Counted from the first letter of the stretch, positions 37,141-47,359 are shown. The stretch is DNA of 64,000 nucleotides from Tabrizicola oligotrophica (GCF_011008935.1 NZ_JAAIVJ010000003.1:62001-126000); one strand, 5' to 3'. Made by a program: numbers and translations. The notes: generated by a model not told the origin, from the sequence alone.

Positions 37141-37535
37141 AGATCATCCTTGTCTCTGCCGTCGCCCTGATCGACACCGATGGCCGCGTGCTGCTGGCCC
37201 AGCGGCCCGAGGGCAAGTCACTCGCCGGCCTGTGGGAGTTTCCCGGCGGCAAGGTTGAAACCGGCGAAAGCCCCGAAGTGGCGCTGATCCGCGAATTGCG
37301 CGAGGAGCTTGGCATTGAAACCAAGGCCAGCTGCCTTGCGCCGCTGACCTTTGCCAGCCACAGCTACGAAGACTTTCACCTGCTGATGCCGCTTTTCGCC
37401 TGCCGCCGCTGGGACGGCATGGCCACCGGACGCGAGGGCCAGACCCTTGCCTGGGTAAGGCCGGAAAAGTTGCGCGACTATCCCATGCCCCCCGCCGACT
37501 TGCCGCTGATCCCTATCCTGCGCGATTGGCTGTAA
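37137..37535 (+). CDS. mutT: (deoxy)nucleoside triphosphate pyrophosphohydrolase, MutT-like Nudix
   Basis: 132 residues. The Nudix box is complete: GGKVETGESPEV, then REL-REELGI, matching Gx5Ex7REUxEExGU. WEFPGGK just before it is typical of MutT proteins that remove 8-oxo-dGTP from the nucleotide pool. The start is GTG at 37137, overlapping the argJ TGA (GTGA). The co-location with argJ is conserved in many alphaproteobacteria, as far as I recall. Confidence 0.9.
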   Translation: MKIILVSAVALIDTDGRVLLAQRPEGKSLAGLWEFPGGKVETGESPEVALIRELREELGIETKASCLAPLTFASHSYEDFHLLMPLFACRRWDGMATGREGQTLAWVRPEKLRDYPMPPADLPLIPILRDWL

Positions 37536-37645
37536 AATCAGCGCGTTCCCCGTTGGGCTGCCGAAGTTTGTGGCAGATTTGTAATGCTTTTTCAACGAAT
37601 CGGCAGTAGCCTGCGATCAGGCAAAGCTGATTGGGGGATTGGCAT

Positions 37646-37786
37646 ATGCTTCGCACCATTGCTGTCGGAAGCTGCGTTTCGGTTCAAGGTGTTCTGGTGG
37701 GTCACCTGTCGGATGGCAAGATCATCGTCAGGGTCGATGACAAGACCTTTGTCGGCGTTCCGGTGCCCACGGTCCGTGCCGCCTGA
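37646..37786 (+). CDS. 46-residue small protein, function unknown
   Basis: A short frame with start at ATG 37646 and a GGGGGA ribosome binding site about 7 bases before it. The product alternates hydrophobic and polar residues as in a small beta-sheet protein: MLRTIAVGSCVSVQGVLVGH, then a lysine and aspartate-rich DGKIIVRVDDKTFVG, ending in PVPTVRAA. It is followed 18 bases later by a strong terminator, which makes an independent transcription unit plausible. I do not recognise the family. The beta-barrel-like pattern is reminiscent of small nucleic-acid-binding folds, but this is only a guess. Confidence 0.55.
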   Translation: MLRTIAVGSCVSVQGVLVGHLSDGKIIVRVDDKTFVGVPVPTVRAA

Positions 37787-37804
37787 TCTGGCCACTACCG
37801 CATG

Positions 37805-37839
37805 AAAAAGGCCGGGGTTTCCCCCGGCCCTTTCTTTTG
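37805..37839. terminator. bidirectional terminator between the small protein gene and infB
   Basis: Stem GGCCGGGG / CCCCGGCC around TTTC, flanked by AAAAA on the left and TTTCTTTT on the right. It can therefore end plus-strand transcripts of the small gene and minus-strand transcripts of the rimP-nusA-ylxR-infB operon. Confidence 0.85.
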
Positions 37840-37853
37840 TCCTGTCGCCAAGG

Positions 37854-40463
37854 TCAGTCCAGCGTGCGCTGGACCTCCTCGCGCTCGAAGATCTCGATGA
37901 CATCGCCGGCGCGGATGTCTTCGTAGCGTTCGAAGGCCATGCCGCATTCCTGGCCCGAGATGACTTCCTTCACCTCGTCCTTGAAGCGTTTCAGCGTCTT
38001 CAGCGTGCCCTCGTGGATCACCACGTTGTCGCGCAGCAGGCGCACGCCCGCCGAGCGCCGCGCCACGCCTTCGGTGACCAGACAGCCCGCCACGTTGCCG
38101 ATGCCGGTGATCTTGAAGACTTCCTTGATCTGGGCATAGCCGATGAAATGCTCGCGCACTTCGGCCTTCAGGAGACCCGAGGCGGCTTTCTTGATGTCAT
38201 CCACCAGATCGTAAATGATCGAGTAGTAGCGGATATCGACACCCTTCTGATGCGCCGAGTTGCGGGCCGAGGCATTGGCACGCACGTTGAAACCGATGAT
38301 CGGGCATTTGCTGGCTTCGGCCAGACCCACATCGGTATCGGTGATCGCGCCGACCCCGTAATGCAGCACGCGCACGCGCACTTCCTCGTTGCCGACCTTT
38401 TCCAGCGCCTGAACAATGGCTTCGGCCGAACCCTGCACGTCGGCCTTGACCAGAACCGGCAGTTCGGCCACGTCGAGATCGGCCTTGGCCTTGGCCATCA
38501 GCTGTTCCAGCGTGGTTGCGGCCCCGGCGGCGGCGCGCTTGTCCTTGGCGGCCTTGATCCGGTAATCGGCAATCTCGCGGGCCTGCGCTTCGGTCTCGAC
38601 GACGTTCAGCGTATCACCCGCCGACGGCGTGCCCGACAGACCCAGCACCTCGACCGGCACCGACGGGCCGGCTTCGGCCACCGTCTCGCCCTGCGAGTTG
38701 ATGAGCGCGCGGACCTTGCCCCACTGCTCGCCGACGACAAAGATGTCGCCCTTCTTCAGCGTGCCATTCTGCACCAGAACGGTGGCAACCGGGCCACGAC
38801 CCACGTCGAGCTTGGCTTCGATCACCGCGCCCGCCGCCGAACGATTCGGGTTGGCGCGCAGTTCCAGAATTTCGGCCTGCAGACCGATGGCTTCCAGAAG
38901 GTTGTCCAGACCCATGCCGGTCTTGGCCGACACTTCCACGTCCTGCACATCGCCGGACATCGCTTCGACCACGATTTCGTGCTGCAGAAGGTCGGTGCGC
39001 ACCTTGGTCGCATCGGCGCCGTGCTTGTCCATCTTGTTGATGGCCACGATCAGCGGAACCTTGGCGGCCTTGGCGTGGTTGATCGCCTCGATGGTCTGCG
39101 GCATCACCGCGTCATCGGCAGCGACCACCAGCACGACGATGTCGGTGACATTGGCCCCGCGGGCCCGCATCGAGGTAAAGGCGGCGTGGCCGGGGGTGTC
39201 GAGGAAGGTCAGCACCTGCCCGCGCTCGGTCTTCACCTGATAGGCGCCGATGTGCTGGGTGATGCCGCCGGCCTCGCCCGAGACCACATTGGCCTTGCGG
39301 ATCGCGTCCAGAAGCGAGGTCTTGCCGTGGTCGACGTGGCCCATGATCGTGACGATCGGCGGGCGCGTGACCAGATCGGCCTCGGCGTCCTTGACCGTTT
39401 CGATGGCCTGTTCCACGTCGGCGTCCGAGACGCGCACGGCCTTGTGGCCAAACTCTTCGATCACCAGTTCGGCGGTGTCGGCGTCGATGGCCTGGTTCAT
39501 GGTGACCATCATGCCCATCTTCATCAGGGCCTTGACGACATCGGCGGCGCGCTCGGCCATCCGGTTCGCCAGTTCGCTGACGATGATGGTTTCCGGCAGC
39601 TGCACGTCGCGCACCTGCTTTTCGGCCTTCTGGCCAAAGCCCAGCGCCTTGTTGCGGGCCTTTTCCTGCTTGCGCTTCATCGCGGCAAGGCTGCGCGTGC
39701 GCCCGCCTTCGCCATCCAGCGCCGACGAGAGCGTCAGCTTGCCGGCGCGGCGGCCTTCGTCGCCCTTGGCCTTGGCATTGCGGTCGCGTTCCTCGCGCTC
39801 ACGGTCCACCTTGCGCGGCGTCGGCAGGCCGGGCTTGGAGCTGGCCGGGCCGCGTTCGGCATCCGCACCAGCCGCCGGAGCGGCGGCAGGGGCACCACGG
39901 CCGGCACGGGCCGGAGCGGCAGCTTCGGCGGCAGCGGCGGGCGCTTCCGGTGCGGCGGGCTTGCGGCGCTGGGTGCCCAGAATGTCGGCCTTGCGCTGCT
40001 CGGCGCGGGCGGCGGCCTCGGCAATCGCGGCCTGCTTGGCACGCTCTTCCTCTTCGGCCTTGGCGCGCAGGGCAGCTTCGCGGGCGCGGTCCTCGCGCTC
40101 TTTCGCCTCGATCTCCTCGCGGCGACGCTGACGCTCTTCCTCGCGCTGACGCTCGTCATCGGCACGCTTGGCAGCTTCTTCCTGCTCGCGGGCCTTGGCC
40201 TGACGCAACGCGGTCAGACGGCGTTCCATCTCGGCGTCGGAAATCCCGGCGGGGCGCTTGGCGGGATCCCCAAGGTTCGGGCTGGTCGAGGCCGTGCCGC
40301 CTGCAGCAGCGCCGGGCTTGCCCGGCGTCGGCACCACAACGCGCTTGCGTTTGGTTTCAACCACCACGGCATGGGTCCGGCCATGGGAGAAGCTTTGCTT
40401 CACCGAGCCGGAACGAGGTGCGCCACCCAGACCGAGGGGTTTCTTGCCGTCAGTATCGCTCAT
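37854..40463 (-). CDS. infB: translation initiation factor IF-2
   Basis: 869 residues. IF-2 brings fMet-tRNA to the 30S subunit and promotes subunit joining. The first 280 residues are highly charged and Ala/Glu/Lys/Arg-rich (long coiled-coil-like [17 protein letters not shown] stretches), as in alphaproteobacterial IF-2. The GTPase core begins with GHVDHGKT (about residue 373), then DTPGHAAF and NKMDKHG. The C-terminal domains that bind initiator tRNA finish the protein. Last gene of its operon, 5 bases after the ylxR stop, and followed by a terminator. Confidence 0.97.
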   Translation of the reverse strand: MSDTDGKKPLGLGGAPRSGSVKQSFSHGRTHAVVVETKRKRVVVPTPGKPGAAAGGTASTSPNLGDPAKRPAGISDAEMERRLTALRQAKAREQEEAAKRADDERQREEERQRRREEIEAKEREDRAREAALRAKAEEEERAKQAAIAEAAARAEQRKADILGTQRRKPAAPEAPAAAAEAAAPARAGRGAPAAAPAAGADAERGPASSKPGLPTPRKVDREREERDRNAKAKGDEGRRAGKLTLSSALDGEGGRTRSLAAMKRKQEKARNKALGFGQKAEKQVRDVQLPETIIVSELANRMAERAADVVKALMKMGMMVTMNQAIDADTAELVIEEFGHKAVRVSDADVEQAIETVKDAEADLVTRPPIVTIMGHVDHGKTSLLDAIRKANVVSGEAGGITQHIGAYQVKTERGQVLTFLDTPGHAAFTSMRARGANVTDIVVLVVAADDAVMPQTIEAINHAKAAKVPLIVAINKMDKHGADATKVRTDLLQHEIVVEAMSGDVQDVEVSAKTGMGLDNLLEAIGLQAEILELRANPNRSAAGAVIEAKLDVGRGPVATVLVQNGTLKKGDIFVVGEQWGKVRALINSQGETVAEAGPSVPVEVLGLSGTPSAGDTLNVVETEAQAREIADYRIKAAKDKRAAAGAATTLEQLMAKAKADLDVAELPVLVKADVQGSAEAIVQALEKVGNEEVRVRVLHYGVGAITDTDVGLAEASKCPIIGFNVRANASARNSAHQKGVDIRYYSIIYDLVDDIKKAASGLLKAEVREHFIGYAQIKEVFKITGIGNVAGCLVTEGVARRSAGVRLLRDNVVIHEGTLKTLKRFKDEVKEVISGQECGMAFERYEDIRAGDVIEIFEREEVQRTLD

Positions 40464-40468
40464 GCGTC

Positions 40469-41110
40469 CTACATATCCTTCATGGCGGTCTCGCCGCCGT
40501 CCTGCTTTTCAGCCTGCACCCGCAGGCCGGAAAGCCTTGCCGCTTCCTCTACAACACGCGTCGTGAGTCCACCAGCGCCAAGCGCCGCGTGTATTGCACG
40601 TTCGCGACCGAAAGCCAAACCCATTTCCCCGGCGGTCAGAAGGCCGATGAAGGTGCCTTCGCCCTCGGGGGGGCGCAGCTTGGTCTTGCCACGTTCCGAC
40701 CCGTCCGAGGCCTGCACGAGAACCCGTGCCTTGCCCGAGGCGAGCCAGTCTTTCACCTTCTCATAGCCCATCACCGCCGCATTCGCCTTGCGGCACATGC
40801 TGATAAGGTCAACCACCCGGCGGGCGAGCAAGGCCTCGACCAGATCGGGCAGGCCGTCGGGCACTTTCACCGGCTGGCGCGCAGCGCGCGAGAACAAGCC
40901 CTTCGTCGCCGCCTTGGCAATCGCCGCCCGGTCGGCGGCGACATAGATGCCGCGCCCGGGCAGACGGCCCAGAATATCGGGCACCACCTGATTGTCAGGC
41001 CCAATGCAGAACCGCACCAGACCCGCCTTGGGCTGGCTTTCCCCGGACACAATGCACTTGCGTTCGGGGTCGTCCTGATCCTTTTCCCGGCCGCCGCGTG
41101 TCACGGGCAA
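40469..41110 (-). CDS. YlxR (DUF448) domain protein with L7Ae-like C-terminal region
   Basis: 213 residues. The YlxR part (about 10-90) contains [18 protein letters not shown] and [14 protein letters not shown]. The second part (about 95-175), with [20 protein letters not shown] and [12 protein letters not shown], resembles the L7Ae/ribosomal protein L30e fold. Such proteins are thought to bind RNA and are encoded between nusA and infB across bacteria. The role in transcription or ribosome assembly is not established. It is 17 bases after nusA and 5 before infB. Confidence 0.88.
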   Translation of the reverse strand: MPVTRGGREKDQDDPERKCIVSGESQPKAGLVRFCIGPDNQVVPDILGRLPGRGIYVAADRAAIAKAATKGLFSRAARQPVKVPDGLPDLVEALLARRVVDLISMCRKANAAVMGYEKVKDWLASGKARVLVQASDGSERGKTKLRPPEGEGTFIGLLTAGEMGLAFGRERAIHAALGAGGLTTRVVEEAARLSGLRVQAEKQDGGETAMKDM

Positions 41111-41127
41111 AGCTCCGAGGCCTGAAA

Positions 41128-42735
41128 TCAGGCCTCGGCCTCCTCGTCGGCTTCGCCCTCGTCGGCGGTTTCCATCTCGGTCGGGTCAACCCAGCCCAGC
41201 ATGACGCGGGCGGTCATGACCATGGTCTGCGCTTCTTCCAGCGAGACGTCGAACTTCTCCAGCACGCCTTCGTCCTTCTTGCGCTGGCCGTTCTCGGTAG
41301 TCCAGCCGCCGGCCAGTTCCCAGTCGGCGCAGGTGGCGAAGTCTTCCAGCGTCTTGATGCCGTCCTTGGCCAGCGCCTCGAGCATCTGCGGGGTCAGGCC
41401 TTCGAAGTTGACAAGGCTCTCCTCGACCCCCATGGCGCGGGCTGCTTCCAGCGCCTTGCGGGCCTGCTCTTCCAGATAGTCGCGGGCGCGGGCCTGAAGT
41501 TCGGCCGCCGTGCCTTCGTCGAAACCGTCGATCGACAGCAGCTCGTCCTCCTCGACGTAGGCGACCTCCTCAAGGTTGGTGAAGCCTTCGGCAACCAGAA
41601 GCTGCGCCATCATCTCGTCGACGTCCAGCGTGTCCATGAACAGCTTGGTGCGCTCGGCGAACTCGGCCTGACGGCGGGTCGATTCGTCGGATTCCGTCAT
41701 GATATCAATATCAAGACCCGTGAGCTGGCTGGCCAGACGCACGTTCTGGCCCCGGCGGCCAATGGCCAGCGACAGCTGCTCATCCGGCACCACGACCTCG
41801 ATCTTGCCGGCTTCCTCGTCGATCACGACCTTCGACACCTCGGCCGGCTGCAGCGCGTTCACCAGGAAGGTCGCCTGATCGCCATTCCACGGAATGATGT
41901 CGATCTTTTCACCCTGAAGCTCGTTCACCACAGCCTGCACCCGGCTGCCGCGCATACCGACGCAGGCGCCGACCGGGTCGATGGAGTTGTCATAGGAGAT
42001 GACGGCGATCTTGGCGCGCGAGCCGGGATCCCGGGCCACGGCCTTGATCTCGATGATGCCGTCATAGATTTCCGGCACTTCCATCTTGAACAGCTCTGCC
42101 ATGAACTGCGGATCGGTGCGCGACAGGAAGACCTGCGGGCCGCGCGGTTCGCGGCGCACGTCCTTGATGTAGCAGCGGATGCGGTCGCCGGGCCGGTAAG
42201 CCTCGCGGCCGATCTTCTCGTTGCGGCGCAGGATGGCTTCGCCACGGCCGATGTCGACGATGACGTTGCCGTATTCCTCGCGCTTGACCTGACCGTTGAT
42301 GATCGAGCCCTTGCGGTCCTTGAATTCTTCATACTGGCGGTCACGCTCGGCTTCGCGGACCTTCTGCAGAATCACCTGCTTGGCCGATTGCGCGGCGATG
42401 CGGCCCAGATCAACGGGGGGAACCTCGTCGATCACCTCGTCGCCGATCTGCGGATCCTTGAGGTAGGACTTGGCCTGCTTGACGGTCAGTTGCGCATGGT
42501 GATTCTCCACCAGCTCATCCTCAACCACGGTGCGGATGCGGGCAAAGGTGGCGCGGCCGGTCTTGCGGTCGATCTTCACCCGAATGTCCATGTCGGCGCC
42601 GTAACGCGACTTGGCGGCCCGGGCGAGGCTGTCTTCCATCGCCTGGATCACCAGATCCGGGTCGATCATCTTCTCGCGCGCCACCGCCTCGGCGGTTTGC
42701 AGAAGTTCAAGCTGGTTGGCAGACGTAATCGCCAT
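41128..42735 (-). CDS. nusA: transcription termination/antitermination protein NusA
   Basis: 535 residues. The N-terminal RNA polymerase-binding domain (about 1-125) is followed by S1 (about 130-200) and two KH domains (about 220-350; [20 protein letters not shown] and [17 protein letters not shown]). The C-terminal acidic repeats (two HhH-type segments) end in a [11 protein letters not shown] tail, as in alphaproteobacterial NusA. It controls pausing, termination and antitermination. It is 14 bases after rimP in the rimP-nusA-ylxR-infB operon. Confidence 0.97.
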   Translation of the reverse strand: MAITSANQLELLQTAEAVAREKMIDPDLVIQAMEDSLARAAKSRYGADMDIRVKIDRKTGRATFARIRTVVEDELVENHHAQLTVKQAKSYLKDPQIGDEVIDEVPPVDLGRIAAQSAKQVILQKVREAERDRQYEEFKDRKGSIINGQVKREEYGNVIVDIGRGEAILRRNEKIGREAYRPGDRIRCYIKDVRREPRGPQVFLSRTDPQFMAELFKMEVPEIYDGIIEIKAVARDPGSRAKIAVISYDNSIDPVGACVGMRGSRVQAVVNELQGEKIDIIPWNGDQATFLVNALQPAEVSKVVIDEEAGKIEVVVPDEQLSLAIGRRGQNVRLASQLTGLDIDIMTESDESTRRQAEFAERTKLFMDTLDVDEMMAQLLVAEGFTNLEEVAYVEEDELLSIDGFDEGTAAELQARARDYLEEQARKALEAARAMGVEESLVNFEGLTPQMLEALAKDGIKTLEDFATCADWELAGGWTTENGQRKKDEGVLEKFDVSLEEAQTMVMTARVMLGWVDPTEMETADEGEADEEAEA

Positions 42736-42749
42736 GGGTCTCTCCCGGC

Positions 42750-43355
42750 TTAGTGTTTGGTATCATCCAGGGTGTCGTCCTCGTCACCCTCGGTTTCGTC
42801 AATCTCGTCGAACTGCGATTCGTCGATCACGCCCGACGCCTTCTTCTGGCGCAACATTTCGGTGATCAGCTCGTCGGTGAGAATCAGCTTGGCGTCGGAG
42901 AGCCAGTCGAACTGCAGCCCGATGACGACGGTCTCCTTGCCCTCATCCAGCGCGATCAGCACTTCCTCGCCTTCCACGCCCGCAAGCGTGCCCTTGAAGC
43001 GGCGGCGGCCGTCGATCAGCTCGGTCGTCTCGACGCGCGCCTCCCAGCCCTTCCACATCTCGAAATCTTTCAGACGGGTCAGCGGCCGGTCGATGCCGGG
43101 GGAGGAAACCTCCAGCACATAATTCTCTTCAATCGGGTCCTCGACATCCAGCACGGCGGAAACCGCGGTGGAGATGTCGCCGCAGTGGTCGACCTCGATC
43201 CCGCCTTCGGGCTTGTCGGCCATGATCTGCAGCGTGCGCGTCGCCCCGCCCATCAGGCGGATGCGCACCAGCTCGAACCCCAGCCCTTCGATGACGGGCT
43301 GAACGATATCGGCCAGACGGCGGTCCATGGCAGTTTTAGCGATCAGATCGGACAT
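42750..43355 (-). CDS. rimP: ribosome maturation factor RimP
   Basis: 201 residues. RimP helps assemble the 30S subunit. Recognisable segments are [18 protein letters not shown] near the N-terminus, [19 protein letters not shown] and [13 protein letters not shown]. The C-terminal SH3-like part ends in an acidic tail ([13 protein letters not shown]). The start is ATG 43355 ([18 protein letters not shown]), with GGGA 8 bases upstream. First gene of the nusA-infB operon; a terminator-like hairpin with T6 ends only about 15 bases before its start codon. Confidence 0.93.
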   Translation of the reverse strand: MSDLIAKTAMDRRLADIVQPVIEGLGFELVRIRLMGGATRTLQIMADKPEGGIEVDHCGDISTAVSAVLDVEDPIEENYVLEVSSPGIDRPLTRLKDFEMWKGWEARVETTELIDGRRRFKGTLAGVEGEEVLIALDEGKETVVIGLQFDWLSDAKLILTDELITEMLRQKKASGVIDESQFDEIDETEGDEDDTLDDTKH

Positions 43356-43370
43356 GCATATCCCAGAAAC

Positions 43371-43392
43371 AAAAAACGGGCCCACAGGCCCG
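43371..43392 (-). terminator. terminator or attenuator immediately upstream of rimP
   Basis: Minus-strand reading: stem CGGGCC / GGCCCG around TGTG, followed directly by six T, ending 15 bases before the rimP ATG. It either ends the upstream cupin transcript or, since a good promoter lies upstream of it (43444-43472), acts as an attenuator in the rimP leader. Confidence 0.75.
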
Positions 43393-43443
43393 CCGTGACT
43401 TTCGGTAGCCTCAGGTGTGGACCCCGAAACCGCTGTTGAAGGC

Positions 43444-43472
43444 CATATAGGTCCGATAAACCGAATCTGCAA
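43444..43472 (-). promoter_or_regulatory. sigma-70 promoter of the rimP-nusA-ylxR-infB operon
   Basis: Minus-strand TTGCAG (43472-43467) and TATATG (43449-43444) are exactly 17 bases apart, about 90 bases before rimP. The predicted transcript begins near 43437 and runs through the hairpin at 43371-43392 before reaching the rimP start. Confidence 0.6.
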
Positions 43473-43507
43473 GGGAAATGCGCCGGCCCGATGCGCAGTG
43501 CCCGGCC

Positions 43508-43864
43508 TCAGCCCTGCGTGATGACATAGATCTTCCGCACCCGCTCGACCACGCGCCAGATGCCCTTCCAGCCCTGCGGCAGTGTAATCGCATCGCCCGG
43601 ACCAAAGGCCTGAACGCGGCCGTCCTCGTGCGTCATCTCGATCCGGCCCGACAGGAAGTGGCAGAACTCGGTGGAGGCGCTGCGATCGGCGGTGAACCGC
43701 CCCGGCGTGCATTCCCAGACGCCAAGGCTGATCCGGCCATCGGGCGAGGCCCAAAGCTCGACCGCCGCCTCCTGCTGGTCGCCCTCGAACGAAGTCGGCT
43801 TCGGCGCGAAGGGGCCGATGTCCATCTGGGCAAGCGCAAGGTGGCTGGCAAAATCGGGTATCAT
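43508..43864 (-). CDS. small cupin (Cupin_3/DUF861-type) protein
   Basis: 118 residues. The barrel motifs are [17 protein letters not shown], the metal-like [17 protein letters not shown] and [19 protein letters not shown]. The last, with the tryptophans and ending RKIYVI, is typical of the DUF861/ureidoglycine-aminohydrolase-like cupins. The enzymatic substrate is unknown. Downstream of the carbonic anhydrase gene by 12 bases, so probably co-transcribed with it. Confidence 0.8.
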   Translation of the reverse strand: MIPDFASHLALAQMDIGPFAPKPTSFEGDQQEAAVELWASPDGRISLGVWECTPGRFTADRSASTEFCHFLSGRIEMTHEDGRVQAFGPGDAITLPQGWKGIWRVVERVRKIYVITQG

Positions 43865-43876
43865 GGGGCGACCCTT

Positions 43877-44527
43877 TCAGATGGCGACGAAACCGCCGCG
43901 GGCGGGGTCATATTGCTCCAGCTCGCCCTCACCGATGTTGTTCCAAAGCCCGTGCAGCGTCAGCCGGTCATCGGCCACCGCATCCATGACAAAGGGGAAG
44001 GTCATCAGGTTTTCCAGCGACACCAGCACCGCCTGCTTTTCCAGCGCCCGCAGAATCTGGTCTTGCGGCAGCGTGGCGACACGTTCGTAGCCGGGCTTCA
44101 GAATATCCAGCCAGCGTCCGACGAAACTGGTCTTTTCTTCCAGTTGCGGCGAATGACCCGAACACATGTCATGGCAACCCTTGACCCCGCCACAGCCGGA
44201 ATGGCCCAGAACGATGATATGCGCGACCCCCAGCGAGGTGACCGCATATTCCACCGCCGCCGAGGTGCCGTGCCGTTCGCCGTCCGGGTTATGGGGCGGC
44301 ACAAGGTTGGCGATATTGCGGTGGATGAAGAACTCGCCCTCATCGGCCCCGAAGATCGAAGTGACATGCACGCGGCTGTCGCAACAGGAAATCACCATGG
44401 CGCGCGGGTGCTGGCCGCTTTCGGCAAGGCGGCGATACCAGGCCTTGTTGTCCTGATAGCTGGTCGCGCGCCAGCCATTGAAGCGGCTGACGAGATAGGC
44501 GGGAAGGGGGCGGGCGGTGACGGTCAT
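43877..44527 (-). CDS. beta-class carbonic anhydrase
   Basis: 216 residues. Zinc ligands and catalytic dyad are visible: CCDSRVHV (Cys, Asp, Arg) and [11 protein letters not shown] (His and Cys). It interconverts CO2 and bicarbonate in the cytoplasm. I start at ATG 44527 ([16 protein letters not shown]), which has AAGG about 9 bases upstream; an ATG at 44536 would sit directly on that sequence. It heads a two-gene unit with the cupin gene and is divergent from the small helical protein gene. Confidence 0.93.
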   Translation of the reverse strand: MTVTARPLPAYLVSRFNGWRATSYQDNKAWYRRLAESGQHPRAMVISCCDSRVHVTSIFGADEGEFFIHRNIANLVPPHNPDGERHGTSAAVEYAVTSLGVAHIIVLGHSGCGGVKGCHDMCSGHSPQLEEKTSFVGRWLDILKPGYERVATLPQDQILRALEKQAVLVSLENLMTFPFVMDAVADDRLTLHGLWNNIGEGELEQYDPARGGFVAI

Positions 44528-44662
44528 CGTCGGCATCCTTCTGAGGTTTCCTTCCGTTAGGCTGCATTCGCAGAAAATGCGAGAGGCTTTTTCCGGCCGG
44601 ATGAACCTTTTCTTCAGCACGACGCGCAAGGATGGCAACGGGTGTTGCTGAAAGGGTGTGTC

Positions 44663-45052
44663 ATGTCGCGCGAAAATGTTGTGGCCTTGCCGGTCAAGGA
44701 ACGGGTCCGGCAGGATTCCGAACCCATTGCCACGATCTACCGCAATCTGGGAACCTCTTCCGCCGAACAGGTCGTGACCCGCGCCTTGGGAGAGTTGGCG
44801 CTCACCATGGCGGGTCTGGCGGCACAGGTGCGCGAAAGAGAGCTGCAGGATCTGGCCCGGCAGCTGCGGCGCTTGCAGCGCATGTCGGAAAATCTGGGCA
44901 TGGTCAGCCTTGGCCTTGTGGCCGGCGACGTCCGCACCTGCCTTGACCGCGGGGACGTCACCGCCTTTTCCGCGGTATGGGCGCGGCTGGTGCGGGTGGC
45001 AGAGCGCTCTCTGGCACCGGACAAGGCGCTGCTGGATCAGACCTTCAGCTAG
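44663..45052 (+). CDS. small helical protein of unknown function
   Basis: 129 residues, no signal peptide. The sequence is mostly amphipathic helices (ALGELALTMAGLAAQVRER, LQDLARQLRRLQRMSENLG) and may be a four-helix bundle like a histidine-phosphotransfer domain, but no conserved His in an HxxKG setting is present. I do not recognise a family. AAAGGG lies about 8 bases before ATG 44663. Plus-strand, divergent from carbonic anhydrase and 54 bases before the M17 peptidase gene, so a link to either is open. Confidence 0.7.
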   Translation: MSRENVVALPVKERVRQDSEPIATIYRNLGTSSAEQVVTRALGELALTMAGLAAQVRERELQDLARQLRRLQRMSENLGMVSLGLVAGDVRTCLDRGDVTAFSAVWARLVRVAERSLAPDKALLDQTFS

Positions 45053-45106
45053 GGCGCCGCACCGGGCACTCTTGCGGGCCGCGCGGGATGGGTTAGGCTT
45101 CGCGCC

Positions 45107-46528
45107 ATGTTCCCAGATCCGCAGGATGCCATGCCTTTTCCCGCCTTTGCCGCACCGGACGCCCCGTCACGCCCCTTGCATGTCGTGTCGCCCGAGGGGC
45201 TGGCCAGTTTCCTGTCGGCCCTGCCCGACCCCGCCGCCGCGTGGCTGCAGGCCACCGGTTTCGAGGCCACGGCAGGCGATCTGCGGCTGATCCCGGCCGA
45301 GGATGGCTCCCTGCGCGCCGCGGTGGCCGGGGCTGGCACGCCCAAGTCCCGCGCCCGCGGCCGGTTCCATCTGGCGAAGGCCGCAGCCGCCCTGCCACCG
45401 GGCGAGTGGCATCTGGAGGGCGAGATGTCCGCGCAGGACAAGACCGAGGCGGCGCTGGCCTTTCTGCTGCAATCTTACCGCTTTGACCGCTACCGCCCCG
45501 GCAAGGCGCCGACCGAACCCGCGCGGCTCAAGGCGCCCGGCGGCGTTGATGCAGCCCGCCTTGTCGCCATGGCCGAGGGTGAATTCCTGACGCGCGACCT
45601 TATCAACACCCCCGCGCTCGACATGGGTCCGGCCGAGCTGGAAGCCGCCTTCCTGACGCTGGCCGAGACCTTTGGCGCCACGACCCGGATCGTTCGCGGC
45701 GAAGAACTTCTGGCGCAGAACTTCCCGATGATCCACGCGGTCGGTCGCGCTTCCAGCCGCGCGCCGCGGCTTCTGGAACTGGCCTGGGGCAGCACCGGTC
45801 CGCATCTGACGCTGGTCGGCAAGGGCGTGTGTTTCGACACCGGCGGGCTGAACATCAAGCCCTCCTCCGGCATGCTCTTGATGAAGAAGGACATGGGCGG
45901 GGCGGCAACCGTGATGGGGCTGGCCCATATGATCATGCGGCTTGGCCTGCCGCTGCGCCTGCGCGTGCTGGTTCCGGCGGTGGAAAACGTCATCGCCGGC
46001 AATGCCCAACGACCAAAGGACATCCTGACCAGCCGCAAGGGCCTGACGGTCGAGGTCAATGACACCGATGCCGAAGGGCGGCTGGTTCTGGCCGACGCGC
46101 TGGCCTATGCCTGCGAAACCCCGACCGACGCGGTGATCTCCATGGCCACCCTGACCGGGGCGGCGCGGGTCGCGGTTGGGCCCGATCTCGCGCCCTATTA
46201 CTGCGATGACGACGACATGGCGCAGGCGCTGGAAACCGGGGCAAAGCAGGGTTTCGATCCGGTCTGGCGGCTGCCCTTCTGGACGCCTTACGAGCATATC
46301 ATCGAGCCTGGCATCGCCGATCTCGACAACGCGCCGGGTTGGGGATTTGCCGGCTCCGTCACCGCCGCGCTGTTCCTGCGCCGCTTTGTCGAAGGCCCGC
46401 GCTACATGCATTTCGACATCTACGGCCACACCCCCGCCGAATTGCCCGCCCGTCCCAAGGGCGGCGCGGGTCAGGGCGCCCGAGCCATCCTTGGCGCCTT
46501 GCCCGCCATCCTTGGCCTGAAGCTCTGA
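45107..46528 (+). CDS. M17 leucyl aminopeptidase family protein
   Basis: 473 residues. The active-site segment is GKGVCFDTGGLNIKPS with MLLMKKDMGGAA (catalytic Lys) and NDTDAEGRLVLADALAY (metal ligands). MATLTGAARVAVG is also conserved. The family binds two metal ions and removes N-terminal residues from peptides in the cytoplasm. The N-terminal 150 residues are divergent, as in the smaller M17 proteins of alphaproteobacteria, so it is likely a paralogue of PepA rather than PepA itself. An NlpC/P60 gene follows after 9 bases. Confidence 0.9.
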   Translation: MFPDPQDAMPFPAFAAPDAPSRPLHVVSPEGLASFLSALPDPAAAWLQATGFEATAGDLRLIPAEDGSLRAAVAGAGTPKSRARGRFHLAKAAAALPPGEWHLEGEMSAQDKTEAALAFLLQSYRFDRYRPGKAPTEPARLKAPGGVDAARLVAMAEGEFLTRDLINTPALDMGPAELEAAFLTLAETFGATTRIVRGEELLAQNFPMIHAVGRASSRAPRLLELAWGSTGPHLTLVGKGVCFDTGGLNIKPSSGMLLMKKDMGGAATVMGLAHMIMRLGLPLRLRVLVPAVENVIAGNAQRPKDILTSRKGLTVEVNDTDAEGRLVLADALAYACETPTDAVISMATLTGAARVAVGPDLAPYYCDDDDMAQALETGAKQGFDPVWRLPFWTPYEHIIEPGIADLDNAPGWGFAGSVTAALFLRRFVEGPRYMHFDIYGHTPAELPARPKGGAGQGARAILGALPAILGLKL

Positions 46529-46537
46529 GGCGCACCG

Positions 46538-47359
46538 ATGGACCGTCGTCTTATCCCCGCCACTCCGCGCATCGCGCATATCTCGCTGAAAGGTCGGGTG
46601 GAGGTTCCCGTCTATACCGACGGCACGCCCATGCGCGTCGCCCAGCCCGTCGCCGACCTGTTGCGCAGCCCGCATGGCCCGCGCGAGCGCCAGCTTCTGC
46701 AGGGGGAACCCTTCACCGTCATCGACCGCAACGAGGGACACGCCTTCGGCTTTGCCGGCAAGGATGGTTACTGCGGCTGGCTGGCCGACGCGGCCCTGTC
46801 CCGCGATCCGGTGCCCAGCCATTGGGTCAGCACCCCCGGCACCCATCTTTATCCCGAAGCCAGGATACAGGCACCCGAGGTCTGCGCGCTGTCGCTGGGC
46901 GCGCAGGTGGCCATCACCGCAAACCACGGCAAATGGCTGGAAACCACCCAAGGCTTCTTGCCCGCCTGCCATTTGCGCCCGCTTGGCGACTGGCTTGCCG
47001 ATCCGGTGGCGGTGGCCGAAAGCCTTTTGGGCACGCCCTATCTCTGGGGCGGAAATTCGCGCGGCGGGATCGATTGCTCGGGTCTGGTGCAACTGGCGTT
47101 CTGGGCCTGCGGCATCAGCCTTCCCGGCGACAGCGACTTGCAGGAAAGCGCAGGGACCGAGATCACGCCGGACGCCGCCCTGAGACGCGGCGACCTGATC
47201 TTCTGGAAAGGCCATGTCGCGCTTGTCGTCGACGAGACACGGCTGATCCATGCCAACGGCCATACGATGTCCGTGGCCCATGAGGGTATTCAGGCCTGCA
47301 TCGACCGCATTCAGGCTCAGGAAGGGCGGCCCGTCAGACACCGCCGCCGCGTGCTCTAG
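46538..47359 (+). CDS. NlpC/P60 family peptidase with SH3 domain
   Basis: 273 residues. An SH3b-like N-terminal part (about 25-150: PVYTDGTPMRVAQPVADLL, GYCGWLADAAL) precedes the NlpC/P60 domain with catalytic Cys in GGIDCSGLVQLAFW, His in GHVALVVD and a third residue in LIHANGHTM. These enzymes cut gamma-D-glutamyl-diaminopimelate bonds in peptidoglycan stem peptides, but I see no signal peptide, so it may recycle murein peptides inside the cell together with the adjacent M17 aminopeptidase (9 bases upstream). That pairing is inference. Its stop overlaps the convergent DUF2794 gene by 4 bases. Confidence 0.88.
   Translation: MDRRLIPATPRIAHISLKGRVEVPVYTDGTPMRVAQPVADLLRSPHGPRERQLLQGEPFTVIDRNEGHAFGFAGKDGYCGWLADAALSRDPVPSHWVSTPGTHLYPEARIQAPEVCALSLGAQVAITANHGKWLETTQGFLPACHLRPLGDWLADPVAVAESLLGTPYLWGGNSRGGIDCSGLVQLAFWACGISLPGDSDLQESAGTEITPDAALRRGDLIFWKGHVALVVDETRLIHANGHTMSVAHEGIQACIDRIQAQEGRPVRHRRRVL

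Noticed and set aside
43403-43446. 11-codon frame after the rimP promoter -10 element, like a leader peptide
   Set aside because: Its ATG overlaps the -10 box, so it would not be in the transcript.
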